DNA from: WHSV01 sp050694055
GTDB lineage: Bacteria > Actinomycetota > CADDZG01 > WHSQ01
NCBI GenBank assembly: GCA_050694055.1
Contig: JBOGWX010000066.1
Location: 1-64,000 of the forward strand
Length of the DNA: 64,000 bases
Direction of reading: 5' to 3'
Shown here: in pieces, positions 44,574-54,261 of the stretch
Position numbering within the stretch: the first letter of the stretch is position 1
Layout of the letters: every line of letters starts with the position of its first letter
Program-made: the position numbers and the translations under genes
The notes under the pieces: model-generated
What the model saw: the letters and a program-made list of their open reading frames with translations, nothing else
The model's database searches: none
Told to the model about the DNA's origin: nothing

Positions 44574-45934
44574 GCCCCCTTCCTCGCGCCGTCATCGAGG
44601 GCTGCGCGATCGCCACGATGGACGACGCGCTCACCGAGCACGAGTCCGGCCATATCGTCATCGAGGACGACGTCATCGTTGCGGTGGGAGAGGGTGCTGC
44701 GCCTGCGCGCGAGTGCGACGTTCGCCTCATCGACGGGCGAGGCTGCATCGCGACGCCCGGCCTGATCAACTGCCATCATCATCTCTATCAGTTGCTCACG
44801 CGCGGCTGCGCGCAGCAGTCGAACCTCTTCGAATGGCTGACGGAGCTATACCCGATTTGGGCGCACATCGACGCGGACATGGAACGTGCGGCGGCGCACG
44901 CGGGACTGGCCGCGCTCGCTCGTTCGGGATGCTCGACCACCACCGATCACCACTACGTGTTCCCGCGCGGTGCAGGCGACCTCCTCGAAGCGGAGATCGA
45001 GTCGGCGCGGGCGATCGGTCTCCGCTTCAATCCCTGCCGGGGATCGATGGATCTCGGAGAATCCCACGGAGGACTTCCTCCCGACGAAGTCACCGAGGAT
45101 CGTGACGCGATCCTCGCCGCCACGGAGCGGGCGATCGATTCGTGGCACGACCCCGCGCCGGGCTCGATGCTTCGGATCGCGGTCGCTCCCTGTTCGCCCT
45201 TCTCGGTGACCGCCGAGCTGATGCGGGAGGCCGCGGCTCTGGCGCGGGCGCGCGGGGTCAGGCTCCACACGCATCTGGCCGAGACCCTCGAGGAAGAGCA
45301 GTTCTGCCGGGAGCGGTTCGGCATGCGCCCGGTCGAGTACCTCGAGGAGCTCGGATGGCTCGGGAGCGACGTGTGGCTGGCTCACTGCGTCCACCTGTCG
45401 GACGGCGAGGTGCGGCGCCTGGGAGAGTCCGGCACCGGGGTCGCCCACTGCCCGACGTCCAACGCGCGACTCGGAGCGGGCATCGCGCCGGTCGCTTCGC
45501 TCACCAGCGCCGGCGCCCCGGTCGGCCTCGGCGTCGACGGAGCGGCCTCGAACGAGAGCGGCGAGTTGGGTCCCGAGATCCGCCAGGCGCTACTCGTCGC
45601 ACGCATCGCCGGCGGTCCTGCCGCGCTCACCGCGCGCGGTGCGCTCGCGCTCGCCACTCGTGGCGGAGCGCGCTGCCTCGGGCGCGACGAGGTCGGATCG
45701 CTCGAGGCGGGCATGCAGGCGGACATCGCGCTGTGGCGACTGGACGACCTCGGACACGCGGGGATCGAAGACCCGGTTGCCGCACTGGTGCTCGGTTCGC
45801 CCCGCCCGGTCGAGCGGCTGCTGGTCAAGGGCCGCGCCGTGGTCGAAGGTGGGCAGCTTGTCAACTCCGGCGAAGCTTCTATCGCGGCGGACCTCGACAA
45901 GGCCTGCCGCAGGCTGCGGGAGACGGCATCTTGA
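44570..45934 (+). CDS. 8-oxoguanine deaminase (amidohydrolase superfamily)
   Basis: A 454-aa metallohydrolase matching characterised 8-oxoguanine deaminases: CHHHLYQLLTRGCAQQSNLFEWLTELYPIWAHI, the HTHLAETLEEEQF ligand strand, WLAHCVHLSDGE, HCPTSNARLGAG and GVDGAASNESG with the catalytic Asp. The reaction is 8-oxoguanine plus water to urate plus ammonia. Close relatives include hydroxyatrazine-type hydrolases, but the LYQLLTR motif favours 8-oxoguanine. GTG 44570 overlaps the XdhC stop (GTGA). Placed between Xdh subunits, it would feed the same product, urate, into the pathway from oxidised guanine. Confidence 0.87.
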   Translation: MSPLPRAVIEGCAIATMDDALTEHESGHIVIEDDVIVAVGEGAAPARECDVRLIDGRGCIATPGLINCHHHLYQLLTRGCAQQSNLFEWLTELYPIWAHIDADMERAAAHAGLAALARSGCSTTTDHHYVFPRGAGDLLEAEIESARAIGLRFNPCRGSMDLGESHGGLPPDEVTEDRDAILAATERAIDSWHDPAPGSMLRIAVAPCSPFSVTAELMREAAALARARGVRLHTHLAETLEEEQFCRERFGMRPVEYLEELGWLGSDVWLAHCVHLSDGEVRRLGESGTGVAHCPTSNARLGAGIAPVASLTSAGAPVGLGVDGAASNESGELGPEIRQALLVARIAGGPAALTARGALALATRGGARCLGRDEVGSLEAGMQADIALWRLDDLGHAGIEDPVAALVLGSPRPVERLLVKGRAVVEGGQLVNSGEASIAADLDKACRRLRETAS

Positions 45935-48261
45935 GCGCCGGCCGCATGACGCCCACGAAGGAAAGGCGCAGCGCGCCTCCGGTGCCCGGTGGGGTCGGGG
46001 AGAGCGCGCGCCGTCAGGACGCGGTGCCGAAGGTCAAAGGTGAATTCGCGTTCTCGTCCGACCTCTGGGCCGAAGGCATGCTGTGGGGCGCCACCGTACG
46101 TTGCGCCCATCCGAGCGCCAGAATCCGGGCGATAGACGTCACCGATGCATCGGGTGTCTCCGGCGTCCACGCCGTCCTCACGCACGCAGACGTCCCCGGT
46201 CGCAAGCTCTACGGCATGGAGATCGTCGACCAACCGGTGCTGGCCTACGACGAGATTCGCTACCAGGGAGAGCCGGTGGTCGTGGTGGCCGCGGACCACC
46301 CGGAGATCGCGCGGCGCGCCGCCCAGATGGTGCGCGTGGAGTACGAGGTGCTCGCCCCCCTCGTCGATCCCGAGGGAGCCCTCGAGCCAGACGCGCCGAA
46401 GCTGCACTCGTCGGGAAACTTGATTCGACACGCCCGTATCCGGCGCGGTGACCCGGCCGCGACGGCAGATATCGTGGTGGATGGGATCTACGAGACGGCC
46501 ATGCAGGACCAGGCGTTCCTCGGGCCGGAGTCGGGCCTCGCGGTCCCCGCCGACGATGGCGGTGTCGATCTCTACGTTGCCACCCAGTGGCTTCACGTCG
46601 ATCTGGAGCAGCTCGCCGCCAGCCTCGGGCTGCCCGCGGACAAGGTGCGCATCACGCTCGCCGGCGTGGGGGGCGCGTTCGGTGCGAGAGAGGACCTGTC
46701 CATGCAGATTCACTGCTGCATGCTCGCCCTTCACACCGGCAGGCCGGTGAAGATGATGTACTCGCGCGAGGAATCGTTCTTCGGACACGTGCACCGCCAT
46801 CCGGCGCGTATGCATTACGAGCACGGCGCCACGCGCGCCGGAGAGCTGGTCTACGTCAAGGCGCGCATCGTCCTGGACGGTGGCGCCTATGCCTCGAGCT
46901 CGACCGCCGTGTGCGCCAACGCGACGGCCTTCGCCTGCGGGCCATACGAAGTACCCAACGTCTTCGTCGACGGTCTCGCGGTGTACACGAACAACCCGCC
47001 GTGCGGCGCGATGCGCGGGTTCGGAGCAGTGCAGACCTGTTTCGCCTACGAGTCCCAGATGGACAAGCTCGCCGCTGCCCTCGCCATGGATCCCGTCGAG
47101 CTGAGGGCGAGAAACGCGATGACCACGGGGTCCACCATGCCCACGGGTCAGGCCGTCGAGGGACCCGTTCCGGTCGCCGAGCTGCTCCGACGGGTGAAGG
47201 CGATGCCGCTTCCCACCCGGGACCGTGCGATGCCTACCGACCTGCGCGCGCTGCCGGGGGGCGTCTCGAACACGACGCACGGTGAGGGCGTCAGACGAGG
47301 CGTCGGCTACGCGGTCGGGTTCAAGAACATCGCCTTCTCGGAGGGTTTCGATGACTTCGCCACCGCGCGCGTGCGTCTCTCCGCCCCCGGCGGTGAGCCG
47401 CTGGTCGAGGTTCACAGCGCGGCGGCGGAGGTCGGTCAGGGTGTCGGGATCATCCAGGTCCAGATCGCTCGCACCGAGCTCGGCGTCGAACGGGTGATCC
47501 TTCTGCCCGCCGACACCACCGTCGGCTCCGCGGGCTCCTCGTCGGCGTCGCGCCAGACGTGGATGACCGGGGGTGCGGTGCAAGCCGCGAGCGGGGCGGT
47601 GCGGGCGCGCCTGCTGGAGCGGGCGGCCGCGGACCTCGGTGAGGATGTGGGCGACCTCTCGGTGGACGGGGGCAAGGTCGTGTCCTCGCACGGCGGGGTT
47701 CTCGCCTCGTTCGCCGATTTGCTACAAGAGGACTCCATCGAGGAGACGCGCGAGTACCGTCATCGAAAGACCTACCCGATGGATCCCGACACGGGCCAGG
47801 GCGACGCGCACGTTGCGTTCGCCTTTGCGGCTCACCGTGCGGTGGTGGACGTCGATACCGAACTCGGGCTCGTGCGCGTGGTCGAGCTCGCGACCGCGCA
47901 AGACGTCGGGAAGGCGCTCAATCCGGTCGCGGTCGAGGGCCAGATCGAAGGCGGAAGCGCTCAGGGACTGGGCCTTGCGCTCATGGAGGAGATCCAGGTA
48001 AACGAGGGCGAGATCCGAAATCCGTCGTTCACCGATTACCTGATACCGACGCTGCTCGACATGCCCCCGATGAGAATCGACGTACTCGAACTCGGGGACC
48101 CGGAAGCGCCCTACGGCGTCAAGGGTGTGGGAGAGCCCCCGACCATCTCGTCCACGCCGGCCGTCGTTGCGGCCGTGCGGGCCGCGACCGGCCGGGCCCT
48201 GGAGCGCGTCCCCGTACGGCCGGAAGACATCGTCGAACCGACCACAGGGGGCGGCCCGTGA
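45931..48261 (+). CDS. xdhA: Xanthine dehydrogenase molybdenum-binding subunit XdhA
   Basis: A 776-aa large subunit carrying the molybdopterin cytosine dinucleotide type site. Motifs visible: KGEFAFSSDLWAEGMLWG (hammerhead domain), VATQWLHVDLEQLAASLGLP, GGAFGAREDLSMQ, PPCGAMRGFGAVQ, EVGQGVGIIQVQIARTELG and the catalytic Glu in GVKGVGEPPTISSTPAV. With XdhB and XdhC it forms a complete three-subunit purine hydroxylase, oxidising hypoxanthine or xanthine. TTG 45931 overlaps the deaminase stop (TTGA); the conserved part begins about 25 residues later, so ATG 45948 is an alternative. Its TGA overlaps the adenine deaminase GTG. It is distinct from the fused enzyme at 25201. Confidence 0.91.
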   Translation: MSAGRMTPTKERRSAPPVPGGVGESARRQDAVPKVKGEFAFSSDLWAEGMLWGATVRCAHPSARIRAIDVTDASGVSGVHAVLTHADVPGRKLYGMEIVDQPVLAYDEIRYQGEPVVVVAADHPEIARRAAQMVRVEYEVLAPLVDPEGALEPDAPKLHSSGNLIRHARIRRGDPAATADIVVDGIYETAMQDQAFLGPESGLAVPADDGGVDLYVATQWLHVDLEQLAASLGLPADKVRITLAGVGGAFGAREDLSMQIHCCMLALHTGRPVKMMYSREESFFGHVHRHPARMHYEHGATRAGELVYVKARIVLDGGAYASSSTAVCANATAFACGPYEVPNVFVDGLAVYTNNPPCGAMRGFGAVQTCFAYESQMDKLAAALAMDPVELRARNAMTTGSTMPTGQAVEGPVPVAELLRRVKAMPLPTRDRAMPTDLRALPGGVSNTTHGEGVRRGVGYAVGFKNIAFSEGFDDFATARVRLSAPGGEPLVEVHSAAAEVGQGVGIIQVQIARTELGVERVILLPADTTVGSAGSSSASRQTWMTGGAVQAASGAVRARLLERAAADLGEDVGDLSVDGGKVVSSHGGVLASFADLLQEDSIEETREYRHRKTYPMDPDTGQGDAHVAFAFAAHRAVVDVDTELGLVRVVELATAQDVGKALNPVAVEGQIEGGSAQGLGLALMEEIQVNEGEIRNPSFTDYLIPTLLDMPPMRIDVLELGDPEAPYGVKGVGEPPTISSTPAVVAAVRAATGRALERVPVRPEDIVEPTTGGGP

Positions 48262-49988
48262 CCGACCGGGCTCGTTTGATCGCGGTGGCGAGGGGTGATC
48301 AAGCGCCCGACCTCATCGTGCGCGGTGCGCGCGTTTTCTCCGCCTTCACCAAGGAGTGGCTCGACGCCGACGTCGCGGTGGCGGAGGGGCGAGTGGCCGG
48401 ACTGGGCAGTTTCGAGGGCGAGGAGGTCGTCGACGGCCGGGATCTCTACCTCGTCCCCGGCTTCATCGACGCTCACGTTCACATCGAGTCCTCGAAGCTG
48501 ATGGTGGACGAGTTCGCGCGGGCGGTGCTTCCGCACGGCACCACCGCCGTGGTCACCGATCCGCACGAGATCGCCAACGTGCTCGGTACCGATGGAATCC
48601 ACTGGCTGCTCGATGTCTGTGAGGACCTGCCCCTCGAGGTCTTCGTGATGGCCTCCTCGTGCGTGCCGGCAAGCCCGTTCGAATCGCCGCGCCGGCCCCT
48701 CACCAGCGGGGACATGGAGTCGATCCTCAGGCGCAGCCATGCGCTCGGGGTCGCGGAGATGATGAACTTCCCCGCGGTGATCGCCGGGGACTCCGACGAG
48801 CTCGAGAAGCTTGCGGTCAGGGGGGCGACGCACGTGGACGGCCACGCCCCCGGCGTGCGCGGGCGCTCGCTCGATGCGTATCTCGCGGCGGGAATCCGCT
48901 CGGACCATGAGTCGACCACCTACGAGGAGGCTCTGGAGAAGCGGCGCAAGGGCATGTGGGTGTTGATCAGGGAGGCGTCGAACGCGCGCAACCTGATCGA
49001 CCTCCTGCCGTTGGTGAAAGAGTACGGCCCCGAGAACTGCGCCTTCTGCACCGACGATCGCGAGCCGGACTTCCTCGTGAGAGAGGGGCACATCAACCAC
49101 ATGTGCCGGCTGGCGGTCGCTCACGGTCTTTCTCCCGAGGACGCGATTCTGCTGTCCTCTCTCCACCCCGCTCGCTACCACGGCCTCACCGACATGGGTG
49201 CCATCGCTCCGGGATTCAAGGCCGACTTCTTCCTCATGCCCGACCTCGAACGCTTCGCGCCGGCGCACGTCTTCAAGGAGGGCGCGCTGGTGGTCTCCGA
49301 CGGCCGCGTCCTGCCGTTCAGGGGTCGCGAGGTGCCGGTTTGGGTCCGCCGGTCGGTGCGGAACGCGCCGGTCGGAGCGGAGGATCTACGGGTCGTCTCC
49401 GGCGGGAGCGCGCTGCGGGTCATCGAGGTCATCCCCGGGCAGCTGCTGACGAGAGCGCGCGCGGAGACTCCGAGACTCCACGACGGGCTTGCGGTCGCCG
49501 ACCCGGAACGCGATCTCGCCAAGATCGCGGTCGTCGAGCGCCATCACGCCACCGGGCGGATAGGCAAGGGCTTCGTCACCGGCTTCGGACTTCAGCGCGG
49601 TGCGTTCGCCTCGACCGTCGCCCACGACGCCCACAACATCGTCGTGGTGGGCGCCTCCGACGAGGACATGGCGAGATGCGTAGATCGGCTCGAGGAGATC
49701 GGTGGCGGCATCGTCGTCATCGAGGATTCACGGGTGGCCGGGGAGCTGGCGTTGCCCGTCGCGGGACTGCTGTCCGACGAACCGGTCGAGACCGTCGTCG
49801 AGCGCATGGACCACCTCCACGAGGTACTTGCGAGCCTCGGCGTGAAGATCTCATCGCCCTTCATGACCCTGAGCTTCCTGGCTCTGTCGGTGATCCCCTC
49901 GCTGAAGATCACCGACCGAGGGTTGATAGACGTGGATCGTTTCGAGATCGTTCCGCTCGAGCTCGACGACGACGGCGACCTCAGGTGA
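48258..49988 (+). CDS. ade: Adenine deaminase
   Basis: A 576-aa adenine deaminase of the Ade type (binuclear iron/manganese), converting adenine to hypoxanthine. Motifs: GFIDAHVHIESSKLMVDEFARAVLPHGTTAVVTDPHEIANVLG, EMMNFPAVI, VDGHAPGVRG, RSDHESTTYEEALEKRRKGMWVLIREAS, CTDDREPDFL and the C-terminal Ade-specific domain with ERHHATGRIGKGFVTGFGLQRGAFASTVAHDAHNIVVVG. Length and domain order are normal. GTG 48258 overlaps the XdhA stop. It ends the coupled xdhB-xdhC-deaminase-xdhA-ade unit and overlaps the convergent permease gene by eight bases. Confidence 0.94.
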   Translation: MTDRARLIAVARGDQAPDLIVRGARVFSAFTKEWLDADVAVAEGRVAGLGSFEGEEVVDGRDLYLVPGFIDAHVHIESSKLMVDEFARAVLPHGTTAVVTDPHEIANVLGTDGIHWLLDVCEDLPLEVFVMASSCVPASPFESPRRPLTSGDMESILRRSHALGVAEMMNFPAVIAGDSDELEKLAVRGATHVDGHAPGVRGRSLDAYLAAGIRSDHESTTYEEALEKRRKGMWVLIREASNARNLIDLLPLVKEYGPENCAFCTDDREPDFLVREGHINHMCRLAVAHGLSPEDAILLSSLHPARYHGLTDMGAIAPGFKADFFLMPDLERFAPAHVFKEGALVVSDGRVLPFRGREVPVWVRRSVRNAPVGAEDLRVVSGGSALRVIEVIPGQLLTRARAETPRLHDGLAVADPERDLAKIAVVERHHATGRIGKGFVTGFGLQRGAFASTVAHDAHNIVVVGASDEDMARCVDRLEEIGGGIVVIEDSRVAGELALPVAGLLSDEPVETVVERMDHLHEVLASLGVKISSPFMTLSFLALSVIPSLKITDRGLIDVDRFEIVPLELDDDGDLR

Positions 49989-51393
49989 GATAGAGCCGCA
50001 CGTAGAAGATCCCGAAGTAGATGATGAACGCCGCCGCCGCGATGTACATCATGGGGTGGACGTCCGAGACCTTGCCGCGCGCCAGTTTGAGGAACACGTA
50101 GGAGACGAAGCCGGCCCCGATGCCGTTGGTTATCGAGTAGGTGAACGGCATCACGACGATCGTGAGAAACGCCGGTATGGCGAGCTCGAGATCATCCCAG
50201 GGGACGTGACGGATGTTGGTCATCATCAAGAACCCCACGATGACCAGCGCCGGAGCCGCGGCTTCGAACGGAACCATCTGGGCAAGCGGCGAGAAGAAGA
50301 TCGAGAGCAGGAACAACACTCCGACCACGACCGCGGTGAGGCCGGTGCGCCCCCCTTCGGCGATCCCTGATGCGCTCTCGATGTAGGTCGTGTTCGAGGA
50401 GGCCGAGAACGCGCCCCCGACGGCCGCAGCGGCAGAGTCCACCGCAAGCACGCGGTCGACGTCGGGGAGACGGCCTTCCTCGTCGAGCAATCGCGCCTCG
50501 CGGCCGAGGCCGATGGCGGTGCCCATGGTGTCGAAGAAGTCGGACAGCATGATCGTGAAGACCGCGAGGATCGCGGCGATGATGCCAAGCTCGGCGAAGA
50601 AGCCGAACGAGAAGTTTCCGATGAGCTCGAAGCTCTCGCCCGAGGGGAAGTCGGCAAGACTGCCGTAGTTTGCCTTCCCTCCGAACGCCTCTCCGTCGAG
50701 AAATGACTCGTTGACGATTACAGCCGCGACTGTGCTCGCGACGATGCCGATCAGCAGCGCTCCCCTCATCCTGCGCGAGAACAAAAAGAGCGTGAGGAGA
50801 AGACCAAAGAGAAAGACCGCGATCGGCCATCCCTGGAGCTCGTTGGCCGCGCCCAACTGTAGTGGAGGGTTTGGCAGCGTCGTCGTAGTGACGAAGCCGG
50901 CGTCTACGAAGCCGATGACCGCGATGAAGAGACCGATTCCCACCGCAATGGAATGCTTGAGCGGCAGCGGCACCGACTCCATGACCGCCTGCCGGAACCT
51001 GGTGAGCACGAGTATGAGGATGACGATGCCCTCGACCACGATGACTCCCATGGCCTCCGGCCAGGTCAGCTGCGAGCCTCCGACCAACTGGAAGGCCACG
51101 ACTGCGTTCAGCCCGAGCCCCGCCGCGATGGCGAAGGGGTAGTTCGCGAAGACCCCCATTGCGATGGTCGTGAGCCCGGCGGCGAGCGCGGTCACGGTCA
51201 GGACCGCCTCGGGCGCGAGGGTGACGCCGTCGCGATCCGGTATGGACAGGATCAGCGGGTTGAGAAACAGGATGTAGGCCATCGTCATGAAGGTGGTGAG
51301 CCCTGCGATGACCTCGGTGCGAATACTGGACCCGCGCTCGGTGATCTTGAAGTAGCGGTCGATGCCACCTCCACGCGTGACTGTCTTGGCCAC
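49981..51393 (-). CDS. NCS2-family purine base permease (GhxP/PbuG/AzgA-like)
   Basis: A 470-aa membrane protein with 13-14 hydrophobic segments. It belongs to the AzgA-like branch of NCS2: IDRYFKITERGSSIRTEVIAGLTTFMTMAYILFLNP at the start, the re-entrant NYPFAIAAGLGLNAVVAFQLV segment, VPLPLKHSIAVGIGLFIAVIGF and the FFDTMGTAIGLGREA loop, plus AVGGAFSASSNTTYIESASGIAEGGRTGLTAVV. This branch takes up adenine, guanine or hypoxanthine with protons. The GTG 51393 start follows GGGGAAGAA. Although on the other strand, it converges on ade by an eight-base overlap and is the obvious uptake system for the purine locus. Confidence 0.92.
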   Translation of the reverse strand: MAKTVTRGGGIDRYFKITERGSSIRTEVIAGLTTFMTMAYILFLNPLILSIPDRDGVTLAPEAVLTVTALAAGLTTIAMGVFANYPFAIAAGLGLNAVVAFQLVGGSQLTWPEAMGVIVVEGIVILILVLTRFRQAVMESVPLPLKHSIAVGIGLFIAVIGFVDAGFVTTTTLPNPPLQLGAANELQGWPIAVFLFGLLLTLFLFSRRMRGALLIGIVASTVAAVIVNESFLDGEAFGGKANYGSLADFPSGESFELIGNFSFGFFAELGIIAAILAVFTIMLSDFFDTMGTAIGLGREARLLDEEGRLPDVDRVLAVDSAAAAVGGAFSASSNTTYIESASGIAEGGRTGLTAVVVGVLFLLSIFFSPLAQMVPFEAAAPALVIVGFLMMTNIRHVPWDDLELAIPAFLTIVVMPFTYSITNGIGAGFVSYVFLKLARGKVSDVHPMMYIAAAAFIIYFGIFYVRLYLT

Positions 51394-51627
51394 GTTCTTC
51401 CCCCTTGGGACCCATCCGACCGCGGAAGCGATGATCGGCTCCGCGCGACGGCGATTTGAACCGACCGGGTCTTCATATCAAGGCGAGCACCGGGAGGGAA
51501 GTGTTTCCCGCGCCGAACCAGGGCCCGGACACCGTGCAACCCTCGGTGTCCAAGACAAACAGATAGCGCGTTTATCTCCCTGGCAGGAAGTAGCATGTCC
51601 TCACCGGTTGATCTAGGAGGCTTGGAT

Positions 51628-51876
51628 ATGCAGGGACACAGCACCCTCATTCTCTGTGACGCATGCGGTCGCGCGATTCCCGACCAGGCGTCCAAGGAGG
51701 TTCTCTACCAGGTCGACAAGGTCCGTTACCGCCTGGAACTGTGTTCCACCTGTCTCGACGGCGAGATGAAACGACACAATGGACACCGCGGCGTTCCCGG
51801 ATTCCGGAAGCGAGCTGCCATCGTCATCAATCTGACCTCGGCAGAAGAGCTTCCGGGCTCGCTTCCGGTTGGCTGA
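51628..51876 (+). CDS. Small zinc-ribbon-like protein of unknown function
   Basis: An 82-aa protein with two CxxC knuckles (ILCDACGRAIP and LELCSTCLDGE), spaced about 30 residues, which should bind one zinc. The basic tail (HRGVPGFRKRAAIVINL) may contact nucleic acid. ATG 51628 has GGAGG seven bases upstream, which is why I prefer it to ATG 51595. It stands alone between the purine permease and an SGNH hydrolase; the 51394-51627 gap shows nothing else. I do not recognise the family and give no function. Confidence 0.7.
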   Translation: MQGHSTLILCDACGRAIPDQASKEVLYQVDKVRYRLELCSTCLDGEMKRHNGHRGVPGFRKRAAIVINLTSAEELPGSLPVG

Positions 51877-52037
51877 CGCCGAAAGCACCTTCGCCCGGCA
51901 CCAGCGCCTCCAGCCCCCTCAGGTCGATGTTTCCAGCACAATCGTGACGAACCCTATTGACCGCGCAGTCAAGAGGGATGTGAATAGAAGCAGGGTGACC
52001 GGCCAAGGGGCGCCGATCGTGTCGCGGGAGTGAGCTC

Positions 52038-52874
52038 GTGGTGACAAGAAGAATATTTGTCGTGGCTTGTGCGCTATTGCTGGTTCCGTCGGGGAGTCTT
52101 GGCACGACCGGAGCTCTCGCCAAGACCGATGGCTCACCTCCGCAACACGCGTCGGTGCCCGCGTACCTTGCGCTGGGAGACTCGCTTGCGACCGGGGTGG
52201 GCGCTTCGAACCCGGACGAGACCGGTTACGTGCCGCTGTTTCACAACTACCTTCGCCACAACCTGGAGTGTGGCGCGCGGGGCTCCTCGGAGGTATGTCC
52301 CTCTCTGCGTCTCGAGAACATCGCCGTCAGCGGCGCGACGACGACCACCCTCGTTCAAAACCAACTACCCCTAGCGCTCGACGAACTCGAGGCTCGTAAC
52401 CAGGACGACAACCCCCGTAACGACGTCGAAGTCATCACCATCGACATCGCGGGAAACGACGCCTTTGCTCTGTTGGGCGTTTGTTCGGGCGGAGTAACAC
52501 CACAGTGCGCGGGGGCGATCCAAACGACGTTCGCGACGATCGCGCAGAACCTGACCCTGACCCTGTCGCAATTGCGGGCCGCTGCCGGAGAAGACACGGA
52601 GATCGTCGTGATGACCTACTACAACCCCTTGGTGGGTTGCCGGCTATCCGCCTTCGTTCCTCTCGGTGATCTGGTTCTCGAGGGCGGCCCGGGCCTCCCG
52701 GTAGGGATGAACGACATCATTCGCTCCGTCGCCGCCGGCGTCGATGCATCGGTCGCCGAGACCTTCGGACTTCTGGGCCCGGATGATCTCGTCGGAGGCG
52801 CGGACTGCCTCCACGCAGACGATTCCGGATATCAGATCATTGCAGACGCGTTCGCGGACGCGCTCGCCGACTGA
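52038..52874 (+). CDS. Secreted SGNH/GDSL-family hydrolase
   Basis: A 278-aa predicted exported lipase/esterase. A basic start and hydrophobic stretch (VVTRRIFVVACALLLVPSGS) ending in an Ala-rich region form a signal peptide. The SGNH blocks are ALGDSLATGVGA (nucleophile Ser), NIAVSGATT (Gly), DIAGNDAF (Asn) and DCLHADDSGYQ (Asp and His). Its substrate may be a lipid, a plant acyl ester or another acylated compound. GTG 52038 is chosen because the signal peptide begins there; there is no clear ribosome site. The gap 51877-52037 upstream holds no other recognised feature. Confidence 0.88.
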   Translation: MVTRRIFVVACALLLVPSGSLGTTGALAKTDGSPPQHASVPAYLALGDSLATGVGASNPDETGYVPLFHNYLRHNLECGARGSSEVCPSLRLENIAVSGATTTTLVQNQLPLALDELEARNQDDNPRNDVEVITIDIAGNDAFALLGVCSGGVTPQCAGAIQTTFATIAQNLTLTLSQLRAAAGEDTEIVVMTYYNPLVGCRLSAFVPLGDLVLEGGPGLPVGMNDIIRSVAAGVDASVAETFGLLGPDDLVGGADCLHADDSGYQIIADAFADALAD

Positions 52875-52901
52875 TCGACAGACGCTGCCGGACCGCCGGG
52901 C

Positions 52902-53606
52902 TCAATAGCCGCCGAAGTAGTCGAGCTCCTCAGGAGCGATGGGCCTGAGCGCGTTTAGGTAGTCAACGGCCGCCTCGTCGTCCAGCTCGGAGTAGACGAC
53001 GTACGCGCTGGTCTCGCCTAACTCGACAAGGGCCACATGCCTACCGAGCGAGCTGCGCTCGAGCTCGGTGAGATGAATCTGGCGCCCCCCTTCGGCAATG
53101 ACGGTCGTGCAACTGCCCACGGTCTCGCCGGAGCTCAGTCCCGCGAGATGGATGCCGCACCCCGCTTCAGAGATGTCAATTTTTGAGGCGAGAGGACTTT
53201 GGAACGCAAACACGTAGTCGTTTCCTCTGCGATACCTGAAGTCGACCCATTGCCCGAAGGAAAGAGCGATGGGACGCACCCTCTCCGCCTCGTATCCCGG
53301 AAAGATCCGGGTTGGCTCGTAAGTCTGAAAGGTGAGAGCCGCTGCCTGCTGTGCGACCCGGCGATTCTCGTCGGTCCTTTCTTTGAGCCAGAGACCGGCG
53401 ACCGTCAGCAGCGAGAGGGCTGCGGTGAGAGCAAGTCCCAGTAAGAGAATCCTCGTCCGCGGCAATGGCCTTCCGTGACGCTTCGCTCGGCGCGCGAAGA
53501 CCCCGGTCAGAATTATCGCCACCAGCAGGATCAAGGGTCCGAAAACCAGCGCGAAGAAGACAGGGCCCCAATACCATTCGCCGAATACCGGACCGGCGAC
53601 GGTCAT
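52902..53606 (-). CDS. Membrane-anchored protein of unknown function
   Basis: A 234-aa protein (from ATG 53606; GTG 53621 would add five residues) with two N-terminal transmembrane segments (YWGPVFFALVFGPLILLVAIILTGVF and ILLLGLALTAALSLLTVAGLW) and a soluble, probably extracytoplasmic domain of about 150 residues. That domain contains a pair of cysteines (AGCGIHL and GSCTTV) that could form a disulfide. I do not recognise the family. It is convergent with the SGNH hydrolase, with 27 bp between stops. Nothing in the context suggests a function. Confidence 0.7.
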   Translation of the reverse strand: MTVAGPVFGEWYWGPVFFALVFGPLILLVAIILTGVFARRAKRHGRPLPRTRILLLGLALTAALSLLTVAGLWLKERTDENRRVAQQAAALTFQTYEPTRIFPGYEAERVRPIALSFGQWVDFRYRRGNDYVFAFQSPLASKIDISEAGCGIHLAGLSSGETVGSCTTVIAEGGRQIHLTELERSSLGRHVALVELGETSAYVVYSELDDEAAVDYLNALRPIAPEELDYFGGY

Positions 53607-53796
53607 GTTTGACCTACCCACCGCGGCGCAACCTCGAGCGACGACGGAGGCGCGAACCGGTGGGAGCTCATGCCTGGGGCCGGGGTGAGGTCATGCCTTA
53701 GCTTCGACGTCCTTCGCACCGCGCCTAAACGGCCGCACCTCTCGACAGTGGGTCTAATTCTGGGATGGAGGACGCAACCGGGGAGAGAATAGGGCC

Positions 53797-54156
53797 ATGA
53801 ACCTGAAGTCGCTGCGCGCCCATTGCCTGCGCAAGCCCGGTGTTACGGAGAGCTACCCGTTCGGACCCGGTGCTCTGGTCATGAAGGTCGGGGCCAAGGT
53901 GTTCGCCATCATCGGTGAGGACGAGGAGCCACTGCAGGCGAGCTTCAAGTGCGAGCCGGAGATCGCCGACGTCCTGCGCAACACCCACGCGGCCGTCAGG
54001 CCCGGCTATCACCTCAACAAACGCCACTGGAACACGGTCACCCTGGACGGCACGGTGGAGGACTCGGACGTCTTCGATTGGATGGACGACTCCTACGACC
54101 TGGTGCTGGCGGGACTACCCCGCCGGGCCCGCGACGAGATCGTGGGGGAGCAATGA
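53797..54156 (+). CDS. MmcQ/YjbR family DNA-binding-like protein
   Basis: A 119-aa member of the MmcQ/YjbR family with a CyaY-like DNA-binding fold. Family pattern is clear: LRAHCLRKPGVTESYPFGPGALVMKVGAKVFAII, SFKCEPEIADVLRNTHAAVRPGYHLNKRHWNTVTLDG and the C-terminal SYDLVLAGLPRRARDEI. No catalytic role is known. ATG 53797 is the family start; GAGAGAA lies about ten bases upstream. The 53622-53796 gap upstream has nothing recognisable. Confidence 0.9.
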   Translation: MNLKSLRAHCLRKPGVTESYPFGPGALVMKVGAKVFAIIGEDEEPLQASFKCEPEIADVLRNTHAAVRPGYHLNKRHWNTVTLDGTVEDSDVFDWMDDSYDLVLAGLPRRARDEIVGEQ

Positions 54157-54261
54157 CGAACGGATCCCGATGACCTGGTCGCTCTCGGGCGAACGGCTCC
54201 TCTTCGACTGGTCCAGGTCCCCGCCGGATACAATCTGTCTTCGACGCGACAAGGAGGCCTT

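Noticed and set aside
45142..45930. 5' extension of the xdhA frame to 1039 codons
   Set aside because: It lies inside the deaminase gene in another frame; the coupled TTG at 45931 fits the operon and the family length.
45382..47691. 769-codon minus-strand frame antisense to the 8-oxoguanine deaminase and xdhA
   Set aside because: Same shadow effect; the opposite strand encodes complete enzymes with all motifs.
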